DNA of 9,255 nucleotides from an uncultured Porphyromonadaceae bacterium (GCA_947176615.1 CAMWRO010000093.1:1-9255); one strand, 5' to 3'; shown: positions 1-7,484, counted from the first letter of the stretch. Numbers and translations are program-made. The notes: generated from the letters alone by a model not told the origin.

Positions 1-67
1 CTCTGCCGCTCCTGTCCGCTCTGCCGCTCCTGTCCGCTCTGCCGCTCCTGTCCGCGCTGCCGCTCCG
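1..67. repeat. 18-bp tandem repeat, three exact copies plus a degenerate fourth
   Basis: The unit CTCTGCCGCTCCTGTCCG occurs three times without a mismatch at 1-18, 19-36 and 37-54. A partial, diverged copy follows at about 55-67 and runs into a small hairpin, GCCGC (59-63), TCC loop, GCGGC (67-71). The array starts at the first base of the window, so its true length is unknown. One strand is strongly C/T-rich. The 18-bp period keeps every frame open, but no gene can be supported here. It is probably a non-coding intergenic array, and possibly the reason a short-read assembly ended here (inference). Confidence 0.9.
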
Positions 68-90
68 CGGCTGTAATACCCCTAAGTCAG

Positions 91-172
91 CCTCATCCCT
101 CATCACTCTGCCTTCTGACCTACCTCGTCCCTCATCACTCTGACTTCTGACTTCGTCACTCTGCCTTCTGCC
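91..172. repeat. About 30-bp imperfect direct repeats, C/T-rich
   Basis: Two near-identical units, 91-120 and 123-152, share the core CCCTCATCACTCTG followed by (C/A)CTTCTGAC. A shortened third copy (TCGTCACTCTGCCTTCTG) lies at about 153-170. The units differ by a few substitutions and by a 2-bp spacer. They follow the 18-bp array after about 20 bp of unrelated sequence and share its strand bias, but the unit is different. No palindrome or conserved spacer is seen, so this is not a CRISPR array. Function unknown. Confidence 0.8.
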
Positions 173-180
173 CTCCCTCC

Positions 181-439
181 CCCCTCTTTCCGTAAAAAAA
201 TGCACGAAAAAGTGAACAAAAAACAGTAATCCATCTGCAAAAACGACAGATTTTAGCCGCCTTTATGTTAAAATCAAGAAAAATTGCTTTCCAAATGTAT
301 AATATATAAAAATAAGTTTGTATCTTTGCAATTCATAGTGAAAGCAAACGAGGCCAAACCCGTGACAGTAGCTATCCAAACGTGATAAAATAAAGAATTC
401 TGTTTTAAATTATATTGTAAGTCTAATTAATTCATTTGT
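181..439 (+). other. AT-rich intergenic region and 5' leader of the sus-like operon
   Basis: The composition changes abruptly from the C/T-rich repeats to AT-rich DNA. No open frame here has a credible start and length. The stretch holds the promoter listed separately (293-328) and then a predicted leader of about 100 nt (roughly 335-439) before the SusC start codon. I saw no strong hairpin, riboswitch-like fold, tRNA or terminator in the leader. The AT-rich tract 240-315 may help promoter opening (inference). Confidence 0.6.
293..328 (+). promoter_or_regulatory. Bacteroidetes-type promoter of the sus-like operon
   Basis: TATCTTTG at 321-328 fits the Bacteroidetes primary-sigma -7 consensus TAnnTTTG. 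No perfect -33 TTTG is present at the usual distance. AAATGT at 293-298, 22 nt upstream of the -7 element, is the candidate upstream element because the same hexamer sits at the same distance before the promoter at 6131. Transcription would start near 334-336, about 105 nt ahead of the start codon at 440. No other promoter is evident up to the terminator at 6003-6046. Confidence 0.65.
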
Positions 440-3400
440 ATGAAAAAGCTGTTTCTATTTTTGACGGCCGTCTTCTGCCTCGCCATGAGCGCGCATGCAC
501 AGCGCACCGTGACCGGTACGGTAGTTGATGCCGAGACCGACGAGCCACTCGTCGCCGCAACAGTTTTGCCTATCGGAGGCGGGACGGGAACTATTACCGA
601 CATCGACGGTAACTTCTCGCTCAACCTTCCCGGCAGCGTGAAAGAGATCAAGTTTTCCTATGTGGGCTATGCCACCCAGACAGTCGCCGTCAGCGACAAG
701 ATGACCATCGCCCTCGTACCCGACAACAAGCTGGAGACCGTGGTGGTTACCGGCTACGGCTCCGGCAAGAAATTAGGCTCAATCGTAGGCTCCGTCTCGG
801 TCGTCGGTGAAGAACAGTTCCAGAATGTTCCCACTGCTACCTTCGTCGATGCCCTTCAGGGTCAGGTTGCCGGTCTTAATATATATTCTGCATCGGGTGA
901 CCCGTCGAGCACAAGCAACAGCATTCGTATGCGTGGTGTGAACTCTATCGAAGCCAGCAACACCCCTCTGTTTATCCTTGACGGTGCGCCGGTTTCTCAG
1001 ACTGTGTTCACCACCCTCAACCCGAGCGACATCGAGTCTGTTACCGTGCTGAAAGATGCTTCTTCGGTTGCCATCTACGGTTCTCGTGCCGCCAACGGCG
1101 TTATCGTGATTACCTCTAAGAAAGGTAAATTTGGTGAAAAGGCCCGCGTTACATTGCGCGCAAGCTACGGCTGGTCTCAGATGACTCCCGATAAGGTCGA
1201 CATGATGGATGCCAAGCAGCTTGTCGCTTATCGTGAAAAAATCGGCAGCCCCGTTTCTGATGAGATTTATTCAGCTGTATATGACTATGGTATCAATACC
1301 AACTGGCGTGATGAAATTTTCAACGGTCATGCTCCCACCTACTCTATCGAAGGTGCCGTACAGGGCGGTAGCGAAAGCTTCAGCTACTATCTGTCGTTGA
1401 ACCATTACGATGCCGAAGGTATTATTGATCAGTCGGGAATGCGCCGTGAAACAATCCGTCTCAATTTGTCGGCCCGTGTGTCTCCTTGGTTGCGCCTCGG
1501 TTTCCAGAGCAACCTCGGTTATACCAAGTATCAGACAAACTCTGAATCTAACGCAACTTACTCGGGTGGCGGTCTTTACAAAACCAACCCCATGCTTTTT
1601 GCCCGTATAGCACTTCCCTATGACTCCCCCTACTACTATACTTTTGATGAAAATGGTAAAATTGTGTGGGGTGAACGTTCCCGCTATCTCCACTACTCGC
1701 AAGTCCCCACTCCTCGTGAAATCATGGATGGCCGCTCTCGATGGAACAATCGTGTGACTGTCAACGCGACTCTTTCAGAACAGCTTAACCCTGTGAAGGG
1801 TCTGACAATCCGTGCCCAGCAGAACGTAGACGGTTATGACTCTCGCAGCAAGGGCGTGTCTTATCCGTTTACACCGATCACTACCCCTATGGGTGACCGG
1901 TGGACAAATGACGGCATGACCGAAGGCTACAACTCTCAGTCATTCTCACGTTATTATTCATTTACCTATACAAATACCGCCGAGTATAATTTTACTCTTA
2001 ATGATGTTCACAACATTACCGCCCTTGTGGGTCAGGAGTCTATCATCAGCAGGAGCGAAGGTTTCGGCGTTACCGCCGGCGGCATGGTGGATAAGCGAAT
2101 GATGTTGCTTACCAACGGTACATATTTCGGTTATGAAACCGCTAGTAATATCAATGACCCCGCCACTTTTTCAAGCCAGTCTATGGCCGAGGAGACATTT
2201 AACTCGGTATTCTTCAATGCAAGCTACGACTACGACAACAAGTATTTCGTAGAGGCGACTTTCCGTCGTGACGGCAGCTCCAAGTTCTCTCCCACTGACC
2301 GTTGGGCCAACTTCTGGTCGGCCGGTGCGATGTGGAATGTGAAAGCCGAGTCGTTCATGTCTCCGTTGACATGGATTGATGACCTTAAACTCCATCTCAG
2401 CTACGGTACTACAGGTAACTCCGGAATCGGCAATTATGCTTTCTACGGACTTGTAGGTCAGGGTGGCAATTATAACAGCCAGCCTTCACTCTCAATTGCA
2501 CAGCCTTCCAATTATGACCTGACTTGGGAAACCGTGAAGTCATTTGATGTCGGCGTTAATTTCGGATTCCTTAATATCTTGTCGGGCGAAGTCAACTTCT
2601 ACAACAAGGAGACTGTCGACATGCTTCTCACAATCCCCTACAGTGTTGCTTCGACCGGTTTCAGCGGTGCTACCGGCAATGTCGGTTCAATGCGCAACAC
2701 CGGTGTCGATTTGAATATTCAGGCTGACATTATCAAGAACCGTGACTGGTACTGGGCGCTCCGTGCCAACTTCAACTATAACCATAACGAAATCACCAAG
2801 CTGTACAACGGCCTTGACGAGCTGGCTATGCCCGATTATGGTCTGAAATATCAGGTGGGACACGATGCCGGCGAGCTTTACTCTGTTCGCTGGGCAGGTA
2901 TCGACCCCCGTGACGGACAGCAGATGTGGTATGACAAAGATGGCAACCTCACCAAGTACTATAACGAGGAGCGTGATGCCGTCCTTGTCGGAAAGAGTAT
3001 GTTTGCCCCCTATTCCGGCGGTTTCGGAACCGACCTGCGTTGGAAGACCCTGTCTCTCCGTGTCGATTTTAACTGGGCGGCTAAAAAATATATGACCAAT
3101 AACGACCGTTATTTCTTGGAGAACAACAACTTCGCGACTACTAACAATCAGATGACCTCAATGCTCAACGTGTGGACCAAACCCGGGGATATTACCGATA
3201 TTCCTGCTGCTGACGGTCAGGTGCTTCAATTTGACACCCACTTGATTGAGGATGCCTCGTTCCTCCGTCTGAAGAATGTTACACTCCAGTATGCCCTGCC
3301 GCAGAATATTCTCAACAAGATGCGTCTGGAAGGACTTGCTTTCCATTTCACCGGCCGAAATCTGTTGACATTTACAGGCTTTACCGGCTATGACCCCGAG

Positions 3401-3475
3401 CCGGAGCGTAACTTGGTGAATTTCTTGTATCCTAACACTCGCCAATTTGAATTTGGTGTCGAAGTTTCGTTCTAA
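440..3475 (+). CDS. SusC/RagA-family TonB-linked outer membrane transporter
   Basis: This 1011-residue protein is a TonB-dependent importer that forms a 22-strand outer-membrane barrel and works with the SusD partner encoded next. Visible parts in order: signal peptide 1-20 (cleavage after AHA, leaving Gln21); carboxypeptidase-regulatory-like beta domain about 21-95; TonB-box-like segment ETVVVTGYG at 99-107; plug about 111-229, with IRMRGVNSI (162-170) and the family hallmark around LKDASSVAIYGSRAANG (204-220); then the barrel, ending in Phe as outer-membrane proteins usually do. Length is normal for the family. There is no STN (secretin/TonB N-terminal) domain, so this is not the type that signals to an anti-sigma factor. 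The ATG at 440 is chosen because it begins the signal peptide directly. SusD follows after 32 bp, indicating one operon. The family imports glycans, peptides or other large nutrients; the substrate cannot be told from sequence. Confidence 0.97.
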   Translation: MKKLFLFLTAVFCLAMSAHAQRTVTGTVVDAETDEPLVAATVLPIGGGTGTITDIDGNFSLNLPGSVKEIKFSYVGYATQTVAVSDKMTIALVPDNKLETVVVTGYGSGKKLGSIVGSVSVVGEEQFQNVPTATFVDALQGQVAGLNIYSASGDPSSTSNSIRMRGVNSIEASNTPLFILDGAPVSQTVFTTLNPSDIESVTVLKDASSVAIYGSRAANGVIVITSKKGKFGEKARVTLRASYGWSQMTPDKVDMMDAKQLVAYREKIGSPVSDEIYSAVYDYGINTNWRDEIFNGHAPTYSIEGAVQGGSESFSYYLSLNHYDAEGIIDQSGMRRETIRLNLSARVSPWLRLGFQSNLGYTKYQTNSESNATYSGGGLYKTNPMLFARIALPYDSPYYYTFDENGKIVWGERSRYLHYSQVPTPREIMDGRSRWNNRVTVNATLSEQLNPVKGLTIRAQQNVDGYDSRSKGVSYPFTPITTPMGDRWTNDGMTEGYNSQSFSRYYSFTYTNTAEYNFTLNDVHNITALVGQESIISRSEGFGVTAGGMVDKRMMLLTNGTYFGYETASNINDPATFSSQSMAEETFNSVFFNASYDYDNKYFVEATFRRDGSSKFSPTDRWANFWSAGAMWNVKAESFMSPLTWIDDLKLHLSYGTTGNSGIGNYAFYGLVGQGGNYNSQPSLSIAQPSNYDLTWETVKSFDVGVNFGFLNILSGEVNFYNKETVDMLLTIPYSVASTGFSGATGNVGSMRNTGVDLNIQADIIKNRDWYWALRANFNYNHNEITKLYNGLDELAMPDYGLKYQVGHDAGELYSVRWAGIDPRDGQQMWYDKDGNLTKYYNEERDAVLVGKSMFAPYSGGFGTDLRWKTLSLRVDFNWAAKKYMTNNDRYFLENNNFATTNNQMTSMLNVWTKPGDITDIPAADGQVLQFDTHLIEDASFLRLKNVTLQYALPQNILNKMRLEGLAFHFTGRNLLTFTGFTGYDPEPERNLVNFLYPNTRQFEFGVEVSF

Positions 3476-3507
3476 ACCTCTCATTTCTCTAAAAAGAATA
3501 TCTCATT

Positions 3508-5019
3508 ATGAAAAAAATATTTTTGTCAATCATCTGCCTTGGAGCTATGCTTGCATCCTGCGATATGGATCTGCAGCCTTCCGGCGTTCTTGATGATGAA
3601 ACCGCGTTGGAAACGGTAAATGACTGTGAGCGTTACCGAAACGGGTTTTATACCAATCTGCGTGCTCTGACCGGAGGTGCCTATATCTCCTACCCCGAAA
3701 TTCAGATGGACCAATTCTTCGGAACCATTATAAATGGTAACCGTCATGGTTCGCTTTCCAACGGTGTCATCCTTTCCGGTGACAGCGATTTTGAATCAAT
3801 CTGGGGCGGTTGCTATGGCGCAATTTCTTCGGTGAACTTCTTCTTGGAAAAAGTGCAGGCTATATATGAGCTTGAAACTACCACCGCAGAGGACCGCGTG
3901 AAGCTCGACCGTTTTGTCGGCGAGGCTAAATTTGCAAGAGCCTATTACTACTATTATCTCGTAGACCATTTCTGCAATTCATATACCAATGTGAATCCTG
4001 CCGAAGCTATGGGCCTGCCTTTGAACGACACCTATAACCCCACCGCCGATAACTCGACTTACCTGTCGCGTTCTTCTCTTGAAGATACCTTCAAGTTTAT
4101 CGAGCGGGATGCCAAGGATGCTTATGACGCTATGATTGCCTTTGAGGAGACTGACAAGAAATATCTGGTCGCTCAGGCTATATATCTGAACTCTAATGTG
4201 GTCAAGGCATTCCAGTGCCGCATCGCTTTCCTGAAAGGTGATTATCAGACCGCCAAGACTCTTGCAACCGAGCTGATCGATGACGGAATGTACGCTATCA
4301 CCCTCCGCAAGGATTATACCAAATTGTGGACCGATGACGAAGGTTCCGAGATTATATTCTCGCCCTATGGATCTCAGTCTGAAGGCGCCCCTGCAACAGG
4401 TGCGATGTGGCTCAGTGCTTTGGCTGACAAGGCTGACTATATCCCCACTCCGTTTGTCGCTGAAGAACTTTATGTCCGCAATGACATCCGTAACACATGT
4501 TTTCTTGCAAGCAGGGACCTTGTGTATGAGAGCGAACTCTTTACGAGCCCCTCATTCACCAAATTCCCCGGAAATCCCGCCTTTGGCGTAAATACGTTCC
4601 AAAACCGCACCAAACCGTTCCGTCTGAGTGAGACATACCTTATTCTTGCCGAATCTTGTTTTGAATTGGATGACGAAGTCGGTGCAAATGCTGCGTTGAA
4701 CACTATCCGCTCTAACCGCATTCTTCGTTATTCTTCCGTTGACTATTCAGGAATCGAACTGAGAGATCAGATTCGTCTTGAACGCCAGCGTGAACTTATC
4801 GGCGAAGGCTTCCGTATGAGCGACCTCCGCCGCTGGAAACTCGGTTTTGCAAGAACTAATGACGCTTATGCCGCTCCTTATGCCGCTGCCGGTGATATTG
4901 TAGTAAAGGCCGGTCTGATATCCTATCAAGAGGGTGACTATCGTTTTGTATGGCCCATCCCGTCTTCGGAAATTCAGGTCAATCCTCAGATGACGGGACA
5001 ACAGAATCCCGGATATTAA
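3508..5019 (+). CDS. SusD/RagB-family nutrient-binding outer membrane lipoprotein
   Basis: This 503-residue protein is the lid and substrate-capture partner of the SusC transporter just upstream. A lipoprotein signal peptide ends in the lipobox LASC, with Cys18 as the acylated residue followed by DMDLQP, so the mature protein is anchored in the outer membrane. The N-terminal half is the helical TPR-like SusD domain and includes ARAYYYYYLVDHF, a typical family stretch. The C-terminal SusD/RagB domain shows RLSETYLILAES (from about 372), LNTIRSNR, then IRLERQRELIGEGFRMSDLRRWK (about 422-444), and ends in WPIPSSEIQVNPQM...QQNPGY (482-503), the classic terminus. It is full length. The next lipoprotein gene starts 37 bp downstream with no promoter visible between. 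Ligand unknown. Confidence 0.96.
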   Translation: MKKIFLSIICLGAMLASCDMDLQPSGVLDDETALETVNDCERYRNGFYTNLRALTGGAYISYPEIQMDQFFGTIINGNRHGSLSNGVILSGDSDFESIWGGCYGAISSVNFFLEKVQAIYELETTTAEDRVKLDRFVGEAKFARAYYYYYLVDHFCNSYTNVNPAEAMGLPLNDTYNPTADNSTYLSRSSLEDTFKFIERDAKDAYDAMIAFEETDKKYLVAQAIYLNSNVVKAFQCRIAFLKGDYQTAKTLATELIDDGMYAITLRKDYTKLWTDDEGSEIIFSPYGSQSEGAPATGAMWLSALADKADYIPTPFVAEELYVRNDIRNTCFLASRDLVYESELFTSPSFTKFPGNPAFGVNTFQNRTKPFRLSETYLILAESCFELDDEVGANAALNTIRSNRILRYSSVDYSGIELRDQIRLERQRELIGEGFRMSDLRRWKLGFARTNDAYAAPYAAAGDIVVKAGLISYQEGDYRFVWPIPSSEIQVNPQMTGQQNPGY

Positions 5020-5056
5020 TTAGGATGATTTATTAATTTAATACATTGATTTTTAT

Positions 5057-5983
5057 ATGAAATTATCTAAGATATTTGGTCTTTCTCTTGCAACCCTTCT
5101 CCTTGCCGGTTGTTCGAGCAATGACGATAATAATTTCACATGGAATACAAAAGAGGGTGTGACTGTCTCGATGGAAGAGGCTGAAGTTGTCACAATTGAA
5201 AACCTCGGCCTGTTCCGTGTACCTGTTAACATTTCGGGAGAACGCAATGGCTCGATAAAGATTCAATTCTCTTTTATTGAGGTTGGCGACGAGCCTGCAA
5301 TGGAGGATGTTCATTATTATGTCACGACTTCGGAACTTGTAGTCGGTCCCGATATTGACAAGACTTATGTTGAAATCAATACGGTGGACAATATTGACGA
5401 GAATGACCCCCGCGTGTTTGACATCGTTATCTCTAAAGTAGAATATGCTTCGATTGGCGAGCTTGCTTCGACAGAGGTTATAATCAAGGACAAAGGCCCG
5501 TATAGCAAGATGGCCGGCGAGTGGACATTCGCAGCCGCCAATGCCGATGGTCCTGTGGATCCCGTAAAGGTGAAACTGACCTGCAAGGACCCCAATGAAC
5601 GAATCATCTATGTTGAGAATCTTGAGGCATGGTTCGGATTCCCGTCAAGCTATCCCATGAAGCTCCGTCTTAACTGGGTTTGGGATGAAGAGACTGAGCA
5701 TGGAAATGTTACTATCCCGATGGGTAACACTATGGGTATGATTCCTCTCAATCTTGGTGACGGAAAGGGAACCCCCTGTGATCTTATGAATATATTCCTT
5801 AACGGAAATACCCCTGTGTCATATGGATCTCTCGCCGGTACTTGCAATGACAACTATTCTGAAATCTCGTTTAATCCCTCTGACCAATTTGTAATCGGTG
5901 CTTTTGACCAAGAAACCGGTCAGTATTACGGCGCATTAGACGCATGTTCTGAAATCTCGTTTAAGCGTGAGGTTGCAGAATAA
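5057..5983 (+). CDS. Putative surface lipoprotein with Calx-beta-like domain, third gene of the SusCD operon
   Basis: A 308-residue lipoprotein of uncertain function. The signal peptide ends in LLAGC with Cys19 as acylation site. The mature start SSNDDNN is acidic, which in Bacteroidetes lipoproteins is compatible with export to the cell surface (inference). Residues about 34-146 look like a Calx-beta-type beta sandwich: alternating strands, an acidic turn NIDENDPRVFDIVIS (112-126) and a closing VIIKDK (141-146). The rest, starting GPYSKMAGEWTF (148-159), is a beta-rich domain I do not recognise, with tryptophans and four cysteines. It lies 37 bp after susD and ends just before a terminator, so it is the last gene of the operon. 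In comparable operons this slot often holds an accessory substrate-binding surface lipoprotein (the SusE/SusF position), the likeliest role. No catalytic motif is seen. The domain call is by eye. Confidence 0.85.
   Translation: MKLSKIFGLSLATLLLAGCSSNDDNNFTWNTKEGVTVSMEEAEVVTIENLGLFRVPVNISGERNGSIKIQFSFIEVGDEPAMEDVHYYVTTSELVVGPDIDKTYVEINTVDNIDENDPRVFDIVISKVEYASIGELASTEVIIKDKGPYSKMAGEWTFAAANADGPVDPVKVKLTCKDPNERIIYVENLEAWFGFPSSYPMKLRLNWVWDEETEHGNVTIPMGNTMGMIPLNLGDGKGTPCDLMNIFLNGNTPVSYGSLAGTCNDNYSEISFNPSDQFVIGAFDQETGQYYGALDACSEISFKREVAE
5857..5964 (+). repeat. Exact 18-bp direct repeat, copies 90 bp apart, inside the lipoprotein gene
   Basis: TTCTGAAATCTCGTTTAA is present at 5857-5874 and again at 5947-5964. 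Both copies are in the same reading frame and encode SEISF, once in the penultimate part and once at the very end of the protein. The exact match includes synonymous positions. It may reflect a local duplication or simply two similar beta strands. Confidence 0.85.
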
Positions 5984-6002
5984 GCAGTCGTTTATTTAAT
6001 AT

Positions 6003-6046
6003 AAAGAGAGACACACTGCTTTTTTATAGGCGGTGTGTCTCTTTTC
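6003..6046 (+). terminator. Rho-independent terminator of the SusCD operon
   Basis: AGAGACACACTGC at 6007-6019 pairs with GCGGTGTGTCTCT at 6030-6042: 13 base pairs with one G-T wobble. The loop is 10 nt and the 3' side continues in a T-rich run (TTTTCTTTATACTTTTTG). The stem can extend outward with A-T pairs at 6004-6005/6044-6045. It begins about 20 bp after the stop codon of the third gene, so it closes the three-gene unit and separates it from the gene at 6189. Confidence 0.9.
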
Positions 6047-6102
6047 TTTATACTTTTTGTAAAAGTTACGCGACGATTGTTAGATAATGTTAAAGTGCTG
6101 AA

Positions 6103-6138
6103 AAATGTCATTACTTTGGCGAAAATAATATAACTTTG
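6103..6138 (+). promoter_or_regulatory. Bacteroidetes-type promoter of the exported-protein gene
   Basis: TAACTTTG at 6131-6138 fits the -7 consensus TAnnTTTG. AAATGT at 6103-6108 lies 22 nt upstream, the same spacing as in the promoter at 293-328. A TTTG at 6115-6118 is too close to serve as a normal -33 element. The predicted start of transcription is about 6143-6146, giving a leader of about 45 nt. The promoter lies directly after the operon terminator, so the downstream gene has its own transcript. Confidence 0.7.
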
Positions 6139-6139
6139 C

Positions 6140-6158
6140 AAATCATCAATGATGATTT
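6140..6158 (+). repeat. Perfect inverted repeat at the predicted transcription start
   Basis: AAATCATC (6140-6147) and GATGATTT (6151-6158) are exact reverse complements around a 3-nt AAT spacer. It starts 2 nt after the -7 element, so it either overlaps the transcription start as an operator-like palindrome or forms a hairpin at the extreme 5' end of the mRNA. No T-run follows, so it is not a terminator. Function inferred only from position. Confidence 0.7.
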
Positions 6159-6188
6159 AGTGCTAAAAACATTTTAAACATAAGTTTT

Positions 6189-7427
6189 ATGAAGAAAATT
6201 TCTACTTTTATTGCTGCTGCTGCGGTAGCCGGTTGTGCTTTCGCCAGTCCTCTTGCTTCCATGAAGGTTGACAACCTCAAGACTCCTGAAAAGAAGGTGC
6301 TCTCCGTGTCATCGATGAGTGATGTTAAATTGACCGATGCCGCCTTTGAATCGGTTAAGAAGGCCAAGGCTGTTGTCAAGGCTCCCGCGTCGGTTGATGG
6401 ATTGTACATCATGACTGACCTTTGGATTGACCAGCAATATCCCAATGGCACTCCTGAAATGTGGCCTGTAATTCTGGAATCGACCTCGGCAACCGAATAC
6501 ACTATGAATGGTTTCCTCGGCTTGGGCGAAGGCGATCCCGATAGCTCGGTTTGGCCGTTCACCAACATGACCGACCTTAACCTGACCTATGATCCCGCTA
6601 CCGGCAAGATGACTACCGAGGCTTATCCCAAGGTGGGCGAATTTGAATCGGATGGTGTTAAAATGGACATTCACCTCTACTGCTGCGCGTTGGAAGAACG
6701 TCCCGATGGCATGTATATTGTTCCCAGCAAGGATATAGCTCTTGAACTTCAAGCTAACGGAACCCACATTGAAGTGACCACCCCCGGTGTCTATGTCGTT
6801 GGTGAGACAGCCGATGGTAAACTGGCTAACTTTGGCGTCGCCCAGCTGATGTCGATGGACTTCGTTAACGGTGTCATGGCTTATTCTGTATTTGATGAAG
6901 ACACTGAAGGTTATGTTAACACCTCTTGCTTCATCTATTCTGAAGTTGTTGACGGCAACGTGGTTGTGAAGAACTTTGGTGATTTCGGATTTGATAACGG
7001 TGTGACTTTTGTTGTTGACAATGAGAAGAAGACTGTCACCGCCGAAAACCAGCTGGTGCTTGTTTACCAAGGATACAATCTCTACCTGCTTCCCTTCAGC
7101 GATCAGGACGGAGAACCTACCGGCGGAACTGTTGTTAATGGAACAATCGGCTCCAATGAGTATGGCAGCACCCTCGTTCTTGAGCCTTGGGGTCTCGCAA
7201 CCGCACCTAACGGCATAGCGCTTACCTATGAGAACATCAATACTGAAATTGCTCTGTTCTACGACCTCAACGACGCTAACTCAGCTATCGACAACATCGC
7301 TGCCGATGATGCAAATGCTCCTGTCGAGTACTTCAACCTGCAGGGCGTGAAGGTGCAGAACCCCGAAAACGGTCTCTACATCAAGCGTCAGGGCAAGACT
7401 GTCGAGAAAGTCGTTATCCGCAAGTAA
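6189..7427 (+). CDS. Exported protein of unknown function with type IX secretion-like C-terminal tail
   Basis: A 412-residue protein I cannot assign to a named family. The N-terminus MKKISTFIAAAAVAGCAFA is a clear export signal but ambiguous: VAGC at 13-16 could be a lipobox, while AFA before Ser20 fits signal peptidase I. A Lys/Ala-rich linker (about 50-66) leads into a long beta-rich, acidic body (about 70-360) with aromatic and glycine turns and no recognisable catalytic motif. The last 47 residues (366-412) contain PVEYFNLQGVKVQNPENGLY and end in VEKVVIRK, resembling the Por secretion-tail type of sorting domain, which directs proteins through the type IX system to the cell surface or outside (by eye). 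The gene stands alone between a promoter at 6103-6138 and a terminator at 7485-7525. The ATG at 6189 begins the signal peptide directly. It may be a surface adhesin or binding protein, but nothing in the sequence decides this. Confidence 0.85.
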   Translation: MKKISTFIAAAAVAGCAFASPLASMKVDNLKTPEKKVLSVSSMSDVKLTDAAFESVKKAKAVVKAPASVDGLYIMTDLWIDQQYPNGTPEMWPVILESTSATEYTMNGFLGLGEGDPDSSVWPFTNMTDLNLTYDPATGKMTTEAYPKVGEFESDGVKMDIHLYCCALEERPDGMYIVPSKDIALELQANGTHIEVTTPGVYVVGETADGKLANFGVAQLMSMDFVNGVMAYSVFDEDTEGYVNTSCFIYSEVVDGNVVVKNFGDFGFDNGVTFVVDNEKKTVTAENQLVLVYQGYNLYLLPFSDQDGEPTGGTVVNGTIGSNEYGSTLVLEPWGLATAPNGIALTYENINTEIALFYDLNDANSAIDNIAADDANAPVEYFNLQGVKVQNPENGLYIKRQGKTVEKVVIRK

Positions 7428-7484
7428 ATTTGGTTTAAAGTCCGGGTTTAAGGTTCAGCCTTTTGCCCGACACGACGATAACCT

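Noticed and set aside
1..103. Minus-strand open frame from an ATG at 103 running off the left edge (begins MRDEADLG, then a repeating DRSGRA pattern)
   Set aside because: It consists of the 18-bp repeat translated, has no recognisable start context, and all frames through the array stay open because the period is a multiple of three.
91..172. CRISPR array
   Set aside because: Only two to three imperfect units with a 2-bp gap and no unique spacers; no cas gene nearby.
5020..5056. Separate promoter for the third operon gene
   Set aside because: The 37-bp AT-rich gap has no TAnnTTTG match and no terminator precedes it, so read-through from the operon promoter is the simpler explanation.
6115..6138. 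TTTG at 6115-6118 as the -33 element of the promoter at 6131
   Set aside because: Only 12 nt separate it from the -7 element, whereas about 19-20 nt are usual for Bacteroidetes promoters.
6309..7070. Long minus-strand open frame (253 codons) opposite the exported-protein gene
   Set aside because: The opposite strand carries a full gene with signal peptide, promoter and terminator; the antisense frame has no hydrophobic signal, domain or promoter.
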